Part shown: one piece after another, positions 1-10,175 of the stretch | How the letters are laid out: every line of letters begins with the position of its first letter | Position numbering within the stretch: position 1 is the first letter of the stretch | Origin: DSUN01 sp035527715 | GTDB lineage: Bacteria; Planctomycetota; PUPC01; DSUN01 | Assembly (NCBI GenBank): GCA_035527715.1 | Contig: DATKZY010000151.1 | Span: 30,202 to 94,201 of the forward strand | DNA length: 64,000 nt | Direction: 5' to 3' | Notes under the pieces: generated by a model | The model's input: the letters and a program-made list of their open reading frames with translations, nothing else | Databases searched by the model: none | What the model was told of the DNA's origin: nothing | Translations under genes and position numbers: made by a program

Positions 1-768
1 TACCTGGGCACGAAGCAGGCGTTTCCGTTCACGTTCGAGCTGGGCAAGGCGACGACGCGGAATGCCTTCGTGCCGCGTCTGTGGGCGAGCCGCAAGATCG
101 CCGTGCTCCTCGACGGCATCCGCGAGCTGGGGGCCGACATCGGCTCGAAGCGGCCCCTCACCAAGGCCAGGAGCCCCAAGGCCCAGATGATCCTCGAGGC
201 CATCGCCGAGGCCACCGGCACGTCCACCGCGGCACAGGAGGCGAAGCTCAAGGAGCTGGTCGGCGAGGTCGTCCGCCTCTCCACCGAGTTCGGCGTCCTC
301 ACCGAGTACACCGCCTTCCTCGCCCGCGAGGGCACCGACCTCGCGGCGCGCGACGCCCTGAACCAGCAGGCCCAGACCAACCTCGAGCAGCGGGCCATGC
401 ACACCCGCGTGGGCATCGGCTCGATCAACCAGGACTTCAACCGCCAGGCCCAGCGCAGCCAGTCCGCGCTCAACTACCGCAACGACTACTACGACCAGAA
501 CATGAACCGCGTGGCGACGGCCGCGGTGCAGCAGGTGAACGACCGCGCGTTCTTCCATCGCGGCACGCAGTGGGTCGACTCGCGGGCCGCGGTCGAGGCG
601 GCGAAGGGCCTGGCGCCCGACCGCACGGTCGTCTTCGGCTCGCCCGAGTACTGGCAACTCGTCGAGCAACTCGTCCGCGAGAACCGCCAGGGCGTCGCCT
701 CGCTCGGCGGCGAGCTGCTCCTGCGCATCGGCGGCCAAAACGTCCTCATCACATCCGCGGCGAAGTAA
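1..768 (+). CDS. VIT/von Willebrand A domain protein, C-terminal part (5' truncated by window)
   Basis: The frame is open from the first base and ends at a TAA, so only the last 255 residues are visible. The segment PRLWASRKIAVLLDGIRELG, followed about 60 residues later by KELVGEVVRLSTEFGVLTEYTAF, is the conserved C-terminal signature of VIT-plus-vWA proteins (typically LWA.RKI..LLD.IR and ELV.E.V.L...YGI.T.YT). These are exported or membrane proteins thought to act in surface protein-protein interactions. The vWA domain with its metal site lies upstream of the window. After the signature comes a Gln/Asn-rich stretch and a short C-terminal domain. The family call is good; the role is unknown. 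Confidence 0.75.
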   Translation, partial: YLGTKQAFPFTFELGKATTRNAFVPRLWASRKIAVLLDGIRELGADIGSKRPLTKARSPKAQMILEAIAEATGTSTAAQEAKLKELVGEVVRLSTEFGVLTEYTAFLAREGTDLAARDALNQQAQTNLEQRAMHTRVGIGSINQDFNRQAQRSQSALNYRNDYYDQNMNRVATAAVQQVNDRAFFHRGTQWVDSRAAVEAAKGLAPDRTVVFGSPEYWQLVEQLVRENRQGVASLGGELLLRIGGQNVLITSAAK

Positions 769-776
769 CAGCCACT

Positions 777-808
777 CCCTCCCGAACGTTCCCATACCTT
801 CGGGAGGG
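777..808. terminator. Intergenic hairpin, possible terminator
   Basis: A 10-bp perfect stem (CCCTCCCGAA with TTCGGGAGGG) closes a 12-nt loop just after the stop of the vWA gene. No T-tract follows. A similar CCCGAAGGT hairpin occurs at 57139-57162, so this may be a dispersed repeat as well as a terminator. Confidence 0.4.
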
Positions 809-833
809 GGAACAAGACACAGGAGGCGACGAC

Positions 834-2252
834 ATGATGAAGAGAGCAGCGTTGGTGGCGGCGGTCCTCGCGTGGGCGGCGGGCGCTCTGGCAGGGGAGG
901 AGGGCGAGGCCAAGCTGGACGTGAAGCTGGCTCGCGCGGTCGTCTTCAAGGACGGCTTCTGCATGCTGGTGAAGAAGGCCACGGGCAAGGTGGACGGCGC
1001 GGGCCGGGCCTACATCGAGGGGCTGCCCGAGAACGCCATCCTCGGCTCCTTTTGGGTCGTCCCCACCAAGGGCAAGCTCCTCAGCATGGTCTCCCGGCAG
1101 CAGATCATCGCCAAGCAGGGCAAGCAGGAGACCGAGAAGCGGCTGATCCTGGAGTTCGACCCCAAGGTGGCGGACGGGGCAGTAGAAGTCGAGGTGTTCT
1201 TCCTGGGGCCAGGCATCCGCTGGATTCCCACGTACCGCGTGGCGCTGGGCGAGAAAGAGGCGGACATGGTGATGCAGGCCGAAGTGCTTAACGAGGCGGA
1301 GGACCTGCCGGGCATTCCGGTGGACCTCGTAGTGGGCGTGCCGAGCTTCCGGTTCCGCAACCTGGCCTCGCCGCTGACCCTCACGGGCGCCATCGTGGAC
1401 CCCCTGCGGCGCGCGGCGCCGCAGATCATGGACCAGTCCATGTCGAATGCGCTTTTCACCCAGCGGGCGGGGGAGGTGCGCGGCGAGCGGAGGGCTCCGC
1501 AGCCCGCGGTCGAGGGGCCGGCCGTGCCCGCGCTGCCGCCCGAGCTGGGCGGCGAACAGGCCCAGGACCTCTTTGTCTACCACGTGCCCAAGCTGTCGTT
1601 GCGGGCGGGCGAACGGGCGGCCGTGCCCATCCTCTCGACCAAGGTGCCCTTCCGCGACCTCTACACGTGGGACGTGCAGCTCGCACGCTCGGGCGCCGAG
1701 AGCCTGCCCGAATCGGGGCGCCACGCCTCGCCCACCCGCCTCCTCAAGAACGAAGTTTGGCATCAGGTGGAGTTGGCCAACAAGAGCGCCGTGCCCTGGA
1801 CCACCGGCGCGGCCCTGGTCATGGACGGCTATCTGCCCATCGGCCAGGAGCTGCTCACCTACACTTCGCCCGGCGGCAAATGCCAGGTGCCCCTCACCGT
1901 GGCGGTGGACGTGCGCGGCACCTACGAGGAATCGGAGACCGAGCGGATCGTGAAGGCCGTGCACTTCCAGGGCTACGACTACGCCAAGATCACCAAGAAG
2001 GGCACCCTGCGGGTCACCAACTACAAGAAGAAGCCGATCACCCTCTACCTCGCCTGCCAGTTTGGCGGCAACGCCGTCGAGGCGTCCGACGACGGCAAGA
2101 TCGCGGTCACCGACTACCAGGCTGGCGACTGGCAGAACGTGCAGGGCCACCCCTCGCTCACCGGCCACTCCACCATTCGCTGGGAGCTGACGGTCGAGCC
2201 CGGAGCCACCAAGGAAGTGACTTGTCGCTACGCGTTCCACGTGCGGCATTGA
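834..2252 (+). CDS. DUF4139-family exported protein (paralogue 1)
   Basis: A 472-residue protein with a clear signal peptide (residues 1-20, cleavage near GALA|GEE). The start is set by a strong AGGAGG at 821-826. It contains the motif GIRWIPTYRVALGE and, further on, IPVDLVVGVPSF, matching the W-x-P-x-Y-R core of DUF4139 proteins. The mid-region is Pro/Ala rich; the C-terminal third looks like a beta-sandwich. It lacks the N-terminal coiled-coil DUF4140 part of MuiA-type proteins. The next gene and the one at 6855 carry the same core, so three relatives sit within 8 kb. Function of the family is unknown; one distant relative was reported to inhibit mucoidy. Confidence 0.7.
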   Translation: MMKRAALVAAVLAWAAGALAGEEGEAKLDVKLARAVVFKDGFCMLVKKATGKVDGAGRAYIEGLPENAILGSFWVVPTKGKLLSMVSRQQIIAKQGKQETEKRLILEFDPKVADGAVEVEVFFLGPGIRWIPTYRVALGEKEADMVMQAEVLNEAEDLPGIPVDLVVGVPSFRFRNLASPLTLTGAIVDPLRRAAPQIMDQSMSNALFTQRAGEVRGERRAPQPAVEGPAVPALPPELGGEQAQDLFVYHVPKLSLRAGERAAVPILSTKVPFRDLYTWDVQLARSGAESLPESGRHASPTRLLKNEVWHQVELANKSAVPWTTGAALVMDGYLPIGQELLTYTSPGGKCQVPLTVAVDVRGTYEESETERIVKAVHFQGYDYAKITKKGTLRVTNYKKKPITLYLACQFGGNAVEASDDGKIAVTDYQAGDWQNVQGHPSLTGHSTIRWELTVEPGATKEVTCRYAFHVRH

Positions 2253-2285
2253 TCCTCACGGCCATGGGAATCAGGAGACGATGAG

Positions 2286-4079
2286 ATGAGAAGCATGGGG
2301 GCTGCATCGGGCCTCGTGGTCGCGCTGGCGGCAGCAGCGCTCGCGGCTGAGCTGCCCGAGATGACGCCGAAGGTCACCGACGTGACGGTGTTCAAGGACG
2401 GCCACGCGCTGGTGATGGCCCGCGGCGCGGCGGAGCTGAAGGACGGCTGGTGCCGCACGCGCGAGGTGCCGGCGCCCGTGCTCGGCACGTTCTGGGCCTT
2501 CGTGGGCGACGCCGAGGCCCGCGTGGACTTCGTGAAGGCCGGCTTCGTCGAGGCCACCGAATCGGTCCCCTGCCTCTCCCTCGACCAGATCATCCAGGCC
2601 AACAAGGGGAAGAAGGTCACCATTGTCGAGCAGCCGAAGGACGCGCCCGCCCAGACCCACACGGGCATCCTCCGCGGCATCCTGGAGCGCGAGGGCGAGC
2701 GCGAGGCCCCCGTCACCCGCTCGGTGCCCCGACGCTACGACCGGTGGGGTCGCTACACCGGCACCGAGAACGTCACCGAGACGCGCGAGGAGGAGTTCCG
2801 CAGCCTCGCCTCGTTCGTGATGCTGGAGACGGAGCAGGGCACGGTGCTGCTCCAGCGCGACAGCATCCGCAGCCTGGCCATCGCGGGCAAGGAGGTGACG
2901 ACGACGCGGACCGAGACAAAGCAGGTGCGCGAGATCGCCGTCCGCGTCCTGGCCAAGGGCAAGCCGGCCAGCGGCAAGCACGACGTGGGGTTCGTCTACC
3001 TCCAGAAGGGGGTGCGCTGGATCCCCGACTACCGCGTCGAGCTGCTCGACGAGAAGAAGGCGAAGGTGTCGCTCTACGGCACGATCATCAACGAGCTGGC
3101 CGACCTGGACAACGTGACCCTGCGGCTGGTCGTGGGCGTGCCGAGCTTCCTGATGAGGGAGAATCTCTCGCCGCTCGCGCTCCGCGACGTGGCGCTCCAG
3201 CTCAGCCACTACTTCGCCCCGCCCTCCGGTGCGGGGGGACGCGGCGTGGCGGGCCAGGACCTGAGCAACGCGATGATGTCGCAGATGGCCGCCCCCATGC
3301 AGCGCGACGAAGGCCCCGCCGCCCGCGGCGGCCCCGACATCCCTGCCGAGGGGCAGCAGGAGGACCTCTTCCTCTACCAGAAGCAGGGCATCAGCCTCAA
3401 GAAGGGCGAGCGGGCCGAGGTGCACCTGCTCGACGTCACCGTGCCCTACGAGCACACCTACGTGTGGGAGCTGCCCTTCCTGCCGCCGCGCGAGCTGTGG
3501 CGCCACATCAACCAGGACCAGCAGCGCCAGCTCACCCGCGCCCTCACCGGCGCCAAGGCGATGCACAAGCTCCGCCTCTCCAACACCGGCCAGACCCCCT
3601 GGACCACCGGCCCCGCCACCATCTTCAAGGACGGCACGGTCCTCGGCCAGCAACTCATGACGTTCACCTCCGCAGGCAACAAGGTCGAGCTGCCCGTCAC
3701 CATCGCCACCGACCTGAACACGAAGAAGGAGGAAACCGAGGTCGCCCGCAAGCACAACGACCTCACGGTCGGCACCACGAACTACACCCGCGTCTCGCTC
3801 CGCAGCAAGCTCACGGTGACGAGCTTCAAGGACCGCGAGGTGCGCCTCGTCGTCCGCCGCAAGCTCATCGGCACCGTGGACAAGGCGAGCGAGGGCGCCA
3901 AGGTGACCTCCTTCAACCCCCAGGAGGAAGGCCCCGACGAGGCGTACTCCTGGTGGTACTGGTGGTGGCCGGGCTGGATGGCGGTCAACCCCTTTTCCGA
4001 GGTCTCCTGGGAGGCGACGCTGAAGAAGGGAGAGGCCGCGACGCTCGAGTACGACTGGCACTACCATTGCGTTCCGTAA
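2286..4079 (+). CDS. DUF4139-family exported protein (paralogue 2)
   Basis: A 597-residue protein with a signal peptide (residues 1-20). An ATG five bases upstream is followed at once by a stop, so 2286 with AGGAG at 2272-2276 is the start. The opening of the mature part (VTVFKDGHALVMARG) parallels paralogue 1 (VVFKDGFCMLVKKATG). The DUF4139 core is visible as GVRWIPDYRVELLDEK and LRLVVGVPSFLMRENLSPL. Near the C-terminus there is a Trp/Tyr-rich run (YSWWYWWWPGW), unusual for this family and possibly a surface or membrane contact. It lies 33 nt after paralogue 1 and probably shares its transcript. Function unknown. Confidence 0.7.
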   Translation: MRSMGAASGLVVALAAAALAAELPEMTPKVTDVTVFKDGHALVMARGAAELKDGWCRTREVPAPVLGTFWAFVGDAEARVDFVKAGFVEATESVPCLSLDQIIQANKGKKVTIVEQPKDAPAQTHTGILRGILEREGEREAPVTRSVPRRYDRWGRYTGTENVTETREEEFRSLASFVMLETEQGTVLLQRDSIRSLAIAGKEVTTTRTETKQVREIAVRVLAKGKPASGKHDVGFVYLQKGVRWIPDYRVELLDEKKAKVSLYGTIINELADLDNVTLRLVVGVPSFLMRENLSPLALRDVALQLSHYFAPPSGAGGRGVAGQDLSNAMMSQMAAPMQRDEGPAARGGPDIPAEGQQEDLFLYQKQGISLKKGERAEVHLLDVTVPYEHTYVWELPFLPPRELWRHINQDQQRQLTRALTGAKAMHKLRLSNTGQTPWTTGPATIFKDGTVLGQQLMTFTSAGNKVELPVTIATDLNTKKEETEVARKHNDLTVGTTNYTRVSLRSKLTVTSFKDREVRLVVRRKLIGTVDKASEGAKVTSFNPQEEGPDEAYSWWYWWWPGWMAVNPFSEVSWEATLKKGEAATLEYDWHYHCVP

Positions 4080-4127
4080 CGAGAGCGTAACGGCGCGGAA
4101 CCCGGACTCCCCGAATCGCGTCCAAGA

Positions 4128-4136
4128 TGGTAGAAT
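4128..4136 (+). promoter_or_regulatory. Possible extended -10 promoter
   Basis: TGG-TAGAAT fits an extended -10 element and lies 25 nt before the ATG at 4162. No convincing -35 is seen. TAGAAT recurs as the -10 of the stronger promoters near 45.3 kb, which gives mild support. Confidence 0.3.
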
Positions 4137-4161
4137 CGGGGAGGCAGGAAAGGAGCTTGCT

Positions 4162-5439
4162 ATGGGGTGGCGCAAACTGGCAGCCGTGGCGATGGTGGCT
4201 GTGGGCGTGGCGGCCTGGGGATTCATGGCCGCGCTCGCCGAGCCGTCCGTCGGGCCGGACGCGAAGAAGGAGGGCACGGGGGGGACGGCTCCGACGAAGT
4301 GGGCGCCGGCCGTCGAGCCGAAGCCGCTGAGCGCCCAGGTGCAGAAGGGCCTCGACTTCCTGGCGAAGTCCCAGCTCCAGAGCGGCGCCTGGGGCCAGGG
4401 CGAGGAATCGGCGCAGATGGGCGGCGGAGTGCAGCTCAAGGACACGCCGAGCGTGGCCGACACCTGCATCTGCACGCTCGCCCTCATCCGCGCGGGCAGC
4501 ACGCCCAAGAGCGGCCCGCACGCCGCAATCATCCGCAAGGCCCTCGAATTCCTCTGCTCCGAGGTGGAGGAGAGCGATTCCCCGTCGCTCTTCATCACCA
4601 AGACCCGCGGCACCCGCGTGCAGGGCAAGCTCGGGCAGTACGTGGACACCTTCATGGCCGCCCAGGTGCTGGCCGAGGTGAAGGACCAGATGCCCGACGC
4701 GGCCAGCCGCAAGCGCCTGATGGCCGCACTTGACAAAGTGATGGATAAGATCGAAAAGAATCAGAAGAGCGACGGCACGTGGGCCTCCGACGGCTGGGCG
4801 CCCACGCTCTCGCAGGCCATGGCCGCCAAGGCCCTCAACAGGGCCGCCCAGGCCGGAGTGGACGTGAGCGAGACCGTCCGAGGCAAGACCGAGAAGTACG
4901 CGCAACGGCAGTTCGACGGCCGGTCCGGCAAGTTCTCCGCCGAAGGCTCGGCCGGCGTGCAGCTCTACTCGGGCGCCGCAAGCCTGGGCGCGCTCCAGGA
5001 CTCGGCGAACACGAACGACGCGAAGCGCGCCGACCTGCGGGACAAGGCGGCGAACGCGCCCACCGCCGCCGAGCGCAAGGGGGCCGCCGACCTGCTCGTG
5101 CGCTTCGACGAGAACGAGAAGGCCCTCAAGCAGGCCAAGCAGGCCATCGTGAAGAACCTCGAGGACGAGCGCTTCATCCAGGGCTTCGGCTCCAACGGCG
5201 GCGAGGAGTTCCTCAGCTACATGAACATCGGCGAAAGCCTGGTGGTCAAGGGCGGCGAGGAATGGAAGAAGTGGGACGAGAAGATCACGGCGAACCTCAA
5301 CCGCGTGCAGAACGCGGAGGGCTCGTGGAGCGGGCACCACTGCATCACGGGCCGCACCTTCTGCACGGCGGCGGCGCTGCTCGTGCTCACCGTGGACCGG
5401 GCGCCCGTGCCCGTGGCGGCCAAGATCAGGAAGCAATGA
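4162..5439 (+). CDS. Squalene-cyclase-fold (prenyltransferase/terpene cyclase repeat) exported protein
   Basis: A 425-residue protein with an N-terminal hydrophobic signal (residues 4-26). Repeats with the alpha/alpha-toroid signature are visible, for example VQKGLDFLAKSQLQSGAWG near residue 57 and MDKIEKNQKSDGTWASDGWAP near residue 195, with a third copy near the C-terminus (QNAEGSWSGHHCITGRTFCT). This resembles prenyltransferase/squalene-oxidase repeat proteins, which in planctomycetes occur as exported proteins without the DxDD active site of true cyclases; I see no DxDD here. A charged helical insertion lies between repeats (about residues 280-340). AAAGGAG precedes the start. It overlaps the next gene by four bases. 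Confidence 0.65.
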   Translation: MGWRKLAAVAMVAVGVAAWGFMAALAEPSVGPDAKKEGTGGTAPTKWAPAVEPKPLSAQVQKGLDFLAKSQLQSGAWGQGEESAQMGGGVQLKDTPSVADTCICTLALIRAGSTPKSGPHAAIIRKALEFLCSEVEESDSPSLFITKTRGTRVQGKLGQYVDTFMAAQVLAEVKDQMPDAASRKRLMAALDKVMDKIEKNQKSDGTWASDGWAPTLSQAMAAKALNRAAQAGVDVSETVRGKTEKYAQRQFDGRSGKFSAEGSAGVQLYSGAASLGALQDSANTNDAKRADLRDKAANAPTAAERKGAADLLVRFDENEKALKQAKQAIVKNLEDERFIQGFGSNGGEEFLSYMNIGESLVVKGGEEWKKWDEKITANLNRVQNAEGSWSGHHCITGRTFCTAAALLVLTVDRAPVPVAAKIRKQ

Positions 5440-6794
5440 TCCATTCCCGATTCGCGATTTCCGATTTCCGGTTCCCGAGGAGCCCCGCCCGCCAGGTGTC
5501 GGGGCTTCTCGTCATCGCGCTCCTGGCCGTCGGCTGCTCGGCGGAGAAGCCGAAGAAGCAGGCGAAGTCGCGCGCGGTGAAGGCCACGGAGGAACTCGTT
5601 GGCCGCGTGGACGATGCCCTCGCTGCCGCGGCACGGTTCCTCGTCAGCAAGCAGTCGGACGACGGGGCCTGGCGCTCCGCCGTCTACGGCTGCTTCCGCG
5701 ATGGGCCGGAGCTGACGCCCCACGTGCTGTCGTGCCTCTTCTTCCTGCCGCAGGGCGGCGAGAGCGTGCGCCCGGCCTTCGACAAGGGGGCCAGCTTCAT
5801 GATGAAGCTGGTGACGAAGGAGGGCGCGATCGAGCCCGGCCCCCACGGCCTCAACTTTCCCGTCTTCACCGCCGGCGCGGCCAGCCGCGTGGTGGTGCTG
5901 GAGAAGAAGGACGAGCCGCACCTGCGCGCCCGGTCCGCCTGGCTCGCCTACCTGCGCGAGCGGCAACTCGTCGAGGCCAACGGCTGGCAGTTCAAGGACC
6001 CGCAGTACGGCGGCTGGGGCTTCTCGGTGGACATCCCGCAGAAGCCCAGGCCCCACGACCTTCCCGGACGATTCTACGAGTCGAACCTCGTGGGCACCCT
6101 CTACGGCATCGCCGCGCTGCGGTCGGCGAAGGTGCCGCTCGACGACCCCATCTACCAGAAGACCCTCACGTTCGTGAAGCGCTGCCAGAACTTCTCCGAC
6201 AACCTGGCCAAGGGCGACCCCTACTACGACGACGGCGGCTTCTTCTTCATCCCCGGGGAACCCGTCCAGAACAAGGCCGGCGTCGCGGGCACCGACAAGT
6301 GGGGCCGAACCCGCTTCCGCTCCTACGGCACGATGACGGCGGACGGTTTGCGCGCGCTCATCCGCTGCGGCCTGCCGCTCAGCCACCCGCGCGTGGTTGC
6401 CGCCCGCCGGTGGCTCGAGGTGAACTTCGCCGTGGACCAGAACGCCGGTGCCTTCCTGGCGGACCGCGAGATCCTCAGGAACGCCACCTACTTCTACTAC
6501 GGCTGGTCGCTCGCCCACGCCATGATTGCCCTGGACGCGAAGGAGGTCCTGACACGGAAAGGCGGGGTGAGGTGGGCCGAGGCCCTGGCCAAGGAGCTGC
6601 TCGCCCGCCAGAGGGACGACGGCTCCTGGCGAAACATCTACACCGACGCCAAGGAGGATGACCCCCTGGTGGCGACGCCCCTCGCCGCGTCGGCCCTGGC
6701 CATCTGCCGCGGCGTGATCACCGGCGAGCACAAGGCCATTGGCCGGCCGTGCCTCACCGAGCCGCCGGAGCCGAAGGAGGCCCCCGACCCTTGA
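5436..6794 (+). CDS. Squalene-cyclase-fold lipoprotein
   Basis: A 452-residue protein whose ATG overlaps the stop of the previous gene (ATGA), implying translational coupling. Residues 24-34 end in ALLAVGC, a lipobox with Cys34. Toroid repeats are seen as ARFLVSKQSDDGAWRSAVYG near residue 67 and ELLARQRDDGSWRN near the end, with QYGGWGFSVD between them. Residues 3-15 are encoded by an ATT-TCC-GAT-TTC-like direct repeat typical of dispersed intergenic repeats, so the N-terminus may be partly repeat-derived and a later start is possible. It may pair with the preceding paralogue. No enzymatic residues were identified. Confidence 0.65.
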   Translation: MIHSRFAISDFRFPRSPARQVSGLLVIALLAVGCSAEKPKKQAKSRAVKATEELVGRVDDALAAAARFLVSKQSDDGAWRSAVYGCFRDGPELTPHVLSCLFFLPQGGESVRPAFDKGASFMMKLVTKEGAIEPGPHGLNFPVFTAGAASRVVVLEKKDEPHLRARSAWLAYLRERQLVEANGWQFKDPQYGGWGFSVDIPQKPRPHDLPGRFYESNLVGTLYGIAALRSAKVPLDDPIYQKTLTFVKRCQNFSDNLAKGDPYYDDGGFFFIPGEPVQNKAGVAGTDKWGRTRFRSYGTMTADGLRALIRCGLPLSHPRVVAARRWLEVNFAVDQNAGAFLADREILRNATYFYYGWSLAHAMIALDAKEVLTRKGGVRWAEALAKELLARQRDDGSWRNIYTDAKEDDPLVATPLAASALAICRGVITGEHKAIGRPCLTEPPEPKEAPDP

Positions 6795-6854
6795 CGCGGC
6801 GTGTGGTTCAGAGCATTCTGTAAGGGTTCCTCACCTTCTTGCAGGAGGCCGGAA

Positions 6855-8681
6855 ATGCGGACGCGGTTGGGCCTGTGGCTGTTGGTTAGCGTGTCAGTGG
6901 CTTGGGCGGCGGCGCCGCCCGCCGAGCCGGCAGGAGTCAAGGGCAAGGTGGACGCGGTGACGCTCTACCGCGGCCAGGCACTCGTCACGCGCGCGGTGCC
7001 GGTCGAAGGCGGCGCGGGCACGGTAGAGCTGGTGGTGTCGGGCCTGCCCGACCGGGTGGAGCCCGACAGCCTGTTCGCCGAGGGCAGCAACGGCATCGAG
7101 GTGCGCGCCGTGCGCTTCCGCCAGCGCGCCATCGGCGAGGAGCCCCGCGAGGAAGTCCGAAAGATCGATCAGGAGATCGAGCTGGTCCAGGACAAGGTCG
7201 CGGCGAACAAGAAGCGGCAGGATCTGCTCACCCAGCGCTTGGCCTACCTGTCGAAGCTCGACGAGTTTACGGCTGTGACCGCGAAGGCCGATCTCGCCAG
7301 GGGAGTCCTGAACTACGAGGCCCTCGAGAAGACGTCGCAGTTCTCCTTCAAGCAGCGCGACGACATTGTCACCGAGACGCTCAAGCTCGACGGCGAGGCC
7401 CGCGACCTGGCGAAGCAACTCTCGCTGCTCCAGCGCCGCCGCGGCGAGCTGACCGCGGGCGCGAGCCGTACCGTGTCGGAAGCCGTCGTCTTCCTCGAGA
7501 AGCGCGAGGCCGCCCCTGCCGTCGTGAAGCTCAGCTACCTCGTGAACCAGGCCGGCTGGAGCCCCGCCTACAACTTCCGCTCGGCCAAGGACGGCAAGGC
7601 CGTCAACGTCGAGTACAACGCGCTCGTCCACCAGATGAGCGGCGAGGACTGGACGGGTGTGTCGCTGACGCTCTCGACCGCATCTCCCGCGCTGGCGGCC
7701 CAGGGGCCGGGCGTGGCGCCCTTCCGCGTGAGCCTGGCCCAGGCCGCTGGGCAGCAGCCGGCGCAGGGCAAGGACGTCGCGGGCAAGTTCCAGATGGCCC
7801 AGAAACGCCTCCGCGAGTCCGCCGGGCGCCAGCAGGCCCTGGTTGGGGCGAAGGACAACCTGGACGCGAACTGGGAGATGAACCGCGCGGCGAACGATGG
7901 GCAGTGGGCCGAGCTGGCCGCGGGCCGCGAGGTGCTCGACGCGATGCGCCGCGAGCCGGGCACCACCGAAGGCCCCAGCGTCAGCTACGCCCTGGCCACG
8001 CCCGTCAGCCTGGCCAGCCGCGCCGACCAGCAGATGCTCCGCATCCAGGACATGGAGCTGGCCTCGCAGTTCTACCACGTGGCCACGCCGGTGCTCACGG
8101 CCTTCGTCTACCGCGAGGCGGAGATGACGAACAGCGCGGCCGAGGTGCTCCTGGGCGGCCCGGTGAGCGTGTACCTCGACGGCCACTTCGTCGGACGGGG
8201 CGAGCTGCCCACCGTCGCTCGCGGCGAGTCCTTTGTCATGGGCTTCGGCGCCGACCCCCAGCTCCGCGCGCGCCGCGAACTCCTCGACAAGTCCGAGAGC
8301 GTGCAGGGCGGCAACCGCGAGGTCTCGCTCAAGGTCCGCCTCGCCATCGAAAACTACAAGGACACCGAGGTCAAGGTGCGGCTCTTCGACCGCATCCCGC
8401 TCCCCGAGCGCAAGAGCGACATCCGCGTCACCCTCGGTGAGATGGGCACCGACAAGCTCAGCGACGACAAGCTCTACCTGCGCCTCGGGCAGCCCAAGGG
8501 CATCCTCCGCTGGGACATCACGGTGCCCGCCAAGGCCTCGGGCGAGAAGTCCAGGCTCCTCGAGTACAGCTACAAGATCGAGCTCGACCGCAACCTCACC
8601 TTCACCACGCCCGCCGACGCCGCGATGCCCGCGGCCCAGCAGGAGTTCGAGGAGATGGAGAAGGCACGCAAAGCCTTCTGA
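6855..8681 (+). CDS. MuiA-family protein (DUF4140 plus DUF4139), exported
   Basis: A 608-residue protein. AGGAGG at 6843-6848 fixes the start at 6855, giving a signal peptide (residues 1-20, AWA|AAP). The N-terminal domain opens with VDAVTLYRGQALVTRAVPVE and GLPDRVEPDSLFAEG, typical of DUF4140. A coiled-coil region follows (about residues 95-215), then the DUF4139 domain with LSYLVNQAGWSPAYNFRSA and a C-terminal sandwich. This is the full architecture of the mucoidy-inhibitor MuiA family, whose biochemical role is unknown. The two shorter DUF4139 proteins upstream probably derive from or work with it. A strong hairpin follows directly. Confidence 0.8.
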   Translation: MRTRLGLWLLVSVSVAWAAAPPAEPAGVKGKVDAVTLYRGQALVTRAVPVEGGAGTVELVVSGLPDRVEPDSLFAEGSNGIEVRAVRFRQRAIGEEPREEVRKIDQEIELVQDKVAANKKRQDLLTQRLAYLSKLDEFTAVTAKADLARGVLNYEALEKTSQFSFKQRDDIVTETLKLDGEARDLAKQLSLLQRRRGELTAGASRTVSEAVVFLEKREAAPAVVKLSYLVNQAGWSPAYNFRSAKDGKAVNVEYNALVHQMSGEDWTGVSLTLSTASPALAAQGPGVAPFRVSLAQAAGQQPAQGKDVAGKFQMAQKRLRESAGRQQALVGAKDNLDANWEMNRAANDGQWAELAAGREVLDAMRREPGTTEGPSVSYALATPVSLASRADQQMLRIQDMELASQFYHVATPVLTAFVYREAEMTNSAAEVLLGGPVSVYLDGHFVGRGELPTVARGESFVMGFGADPQLRARRELLDKSESVQGGNREVSLKVRLAIENYKDTEVKVRLFDRIPLPERKSDIRVTLGEMGTDKLSDDKLYLRLGQPKGILRWDITVPAKASGEKSRLLEYSYKIELDRNLTFTTPADAAMPAAQQEFEEMEKARKAF

Positions 8682-8689
8682 CGCCTGTC

Positions 8690-8722
8690 AACCTCCCGCG
8701 GGTCCGCAACCCGCGGGAGGTT
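8690..8722. terminator. Perfect 14-bp stem hairpin after the MuiA gene
   Basis: Arms of 14 nt (8690-8703 and 8709-8722, core CCCGCGGG) pair perfectly around a 5-nt loop, directly after the MuiA stop and just before the ribosome binding site of the response regulator. There is no T-tract, so it could be a terminator, an attenuator or an mRNA-end stabiliser. Confidence 0.55.
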
Positions 8723-8739
8723 AGCCCAAGGAGCGGCTC

Positions 8740-9443
<704 letters not shown>

Positions 9444-9447
<4 letters not shown>

Positions 9448-10094
9448 GATACATCCTTGGAGCCCTTCTCGCCCTTCACGCACTGTGCGGTGCGGCCGAG
9501 CCTGCCGACGAGCCGTCGCGCTCCACGCCCATCCTCATCGCCAAAGGCCAGGATTGCCTCGTCCACGGCATCATCTACCCCTTCCACGACGATCAGGCGC
9601 GCTTCCGCTCGCGGTCGTGGGGCGGCTGCGCCGTCCTCTACACCACGCCGTCCACCGGCGAGATGAAGGCCCTTGTCTCGACAGGAACGACCGAGATCCC
9701 CACGGAGCGAATCTCCTTCACCCAGGCGCGGCTCGTCGGCGTGGCCTGCGACGCCGAGCGGCTCTACGCCGTGGTGTGGTCCTCAGGGCGCGTCTTCGAC
9801 CACCCGCCTCATCCTGGCCAGCCGTTCAAGGGCGGTGGCTACTCGCTCCACGTCTTCTGGCTCGGCGATGGCACGGGTCTGGGCGAGACGTGGCTCCTCA
9901 AGGAGCCGAGCAAGTCACCCGTCAGCCGGCCGAACGCCGTCGCGCCCGAGCTGCCCGACGTCGCGCCGCAGGAAACGCTCGAGAAGGGGCCGCTGAAGCT
10001 CACCGACAAAGGCGTCGCCCTCTACGGCGCCGCCTTCGAGTTCGACGGCAAGAAGCTGATGAAGCACACAGCCCAGGCTGAGGGACAGCCGTGA
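9444..10094 (+). CDS. Small exported protein between regulator and kinase
   Basis: A 216-residue protein, ATG overlapping the regulator stop. Residues 1-18 form a signal peptide (MRYILGALLALHALCGAAE). The mature part has many aromatic and Gly residues (WGGCAVLYTTPSTGEMKAL; GGGYSLHVFWLGDGTGLGE) and looks like a beta-rich or propeller fragment. I do not recognise the family. Its position between a response regulator and its kinase suggests a periplasmic accessory or input protein for the two-component system. Confidence 0.6.
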
Positions 10095-10175
10095 TGGCTG
10101 GTACCCCAACACCGAACACCTAACACCGAGCACCCGGCCGAGTTCGACGACGACGACGACGAGGACGATAGGGCG

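Noticed and set aside
489..2249. Long open frame on the minus strand across the vWA and DUF4139 genes
   Set aside because: It is antisense to well-supported coding frames and is Gly/Arg/His/Leu rich, as expected for shadow frames in GC-rich DNA.
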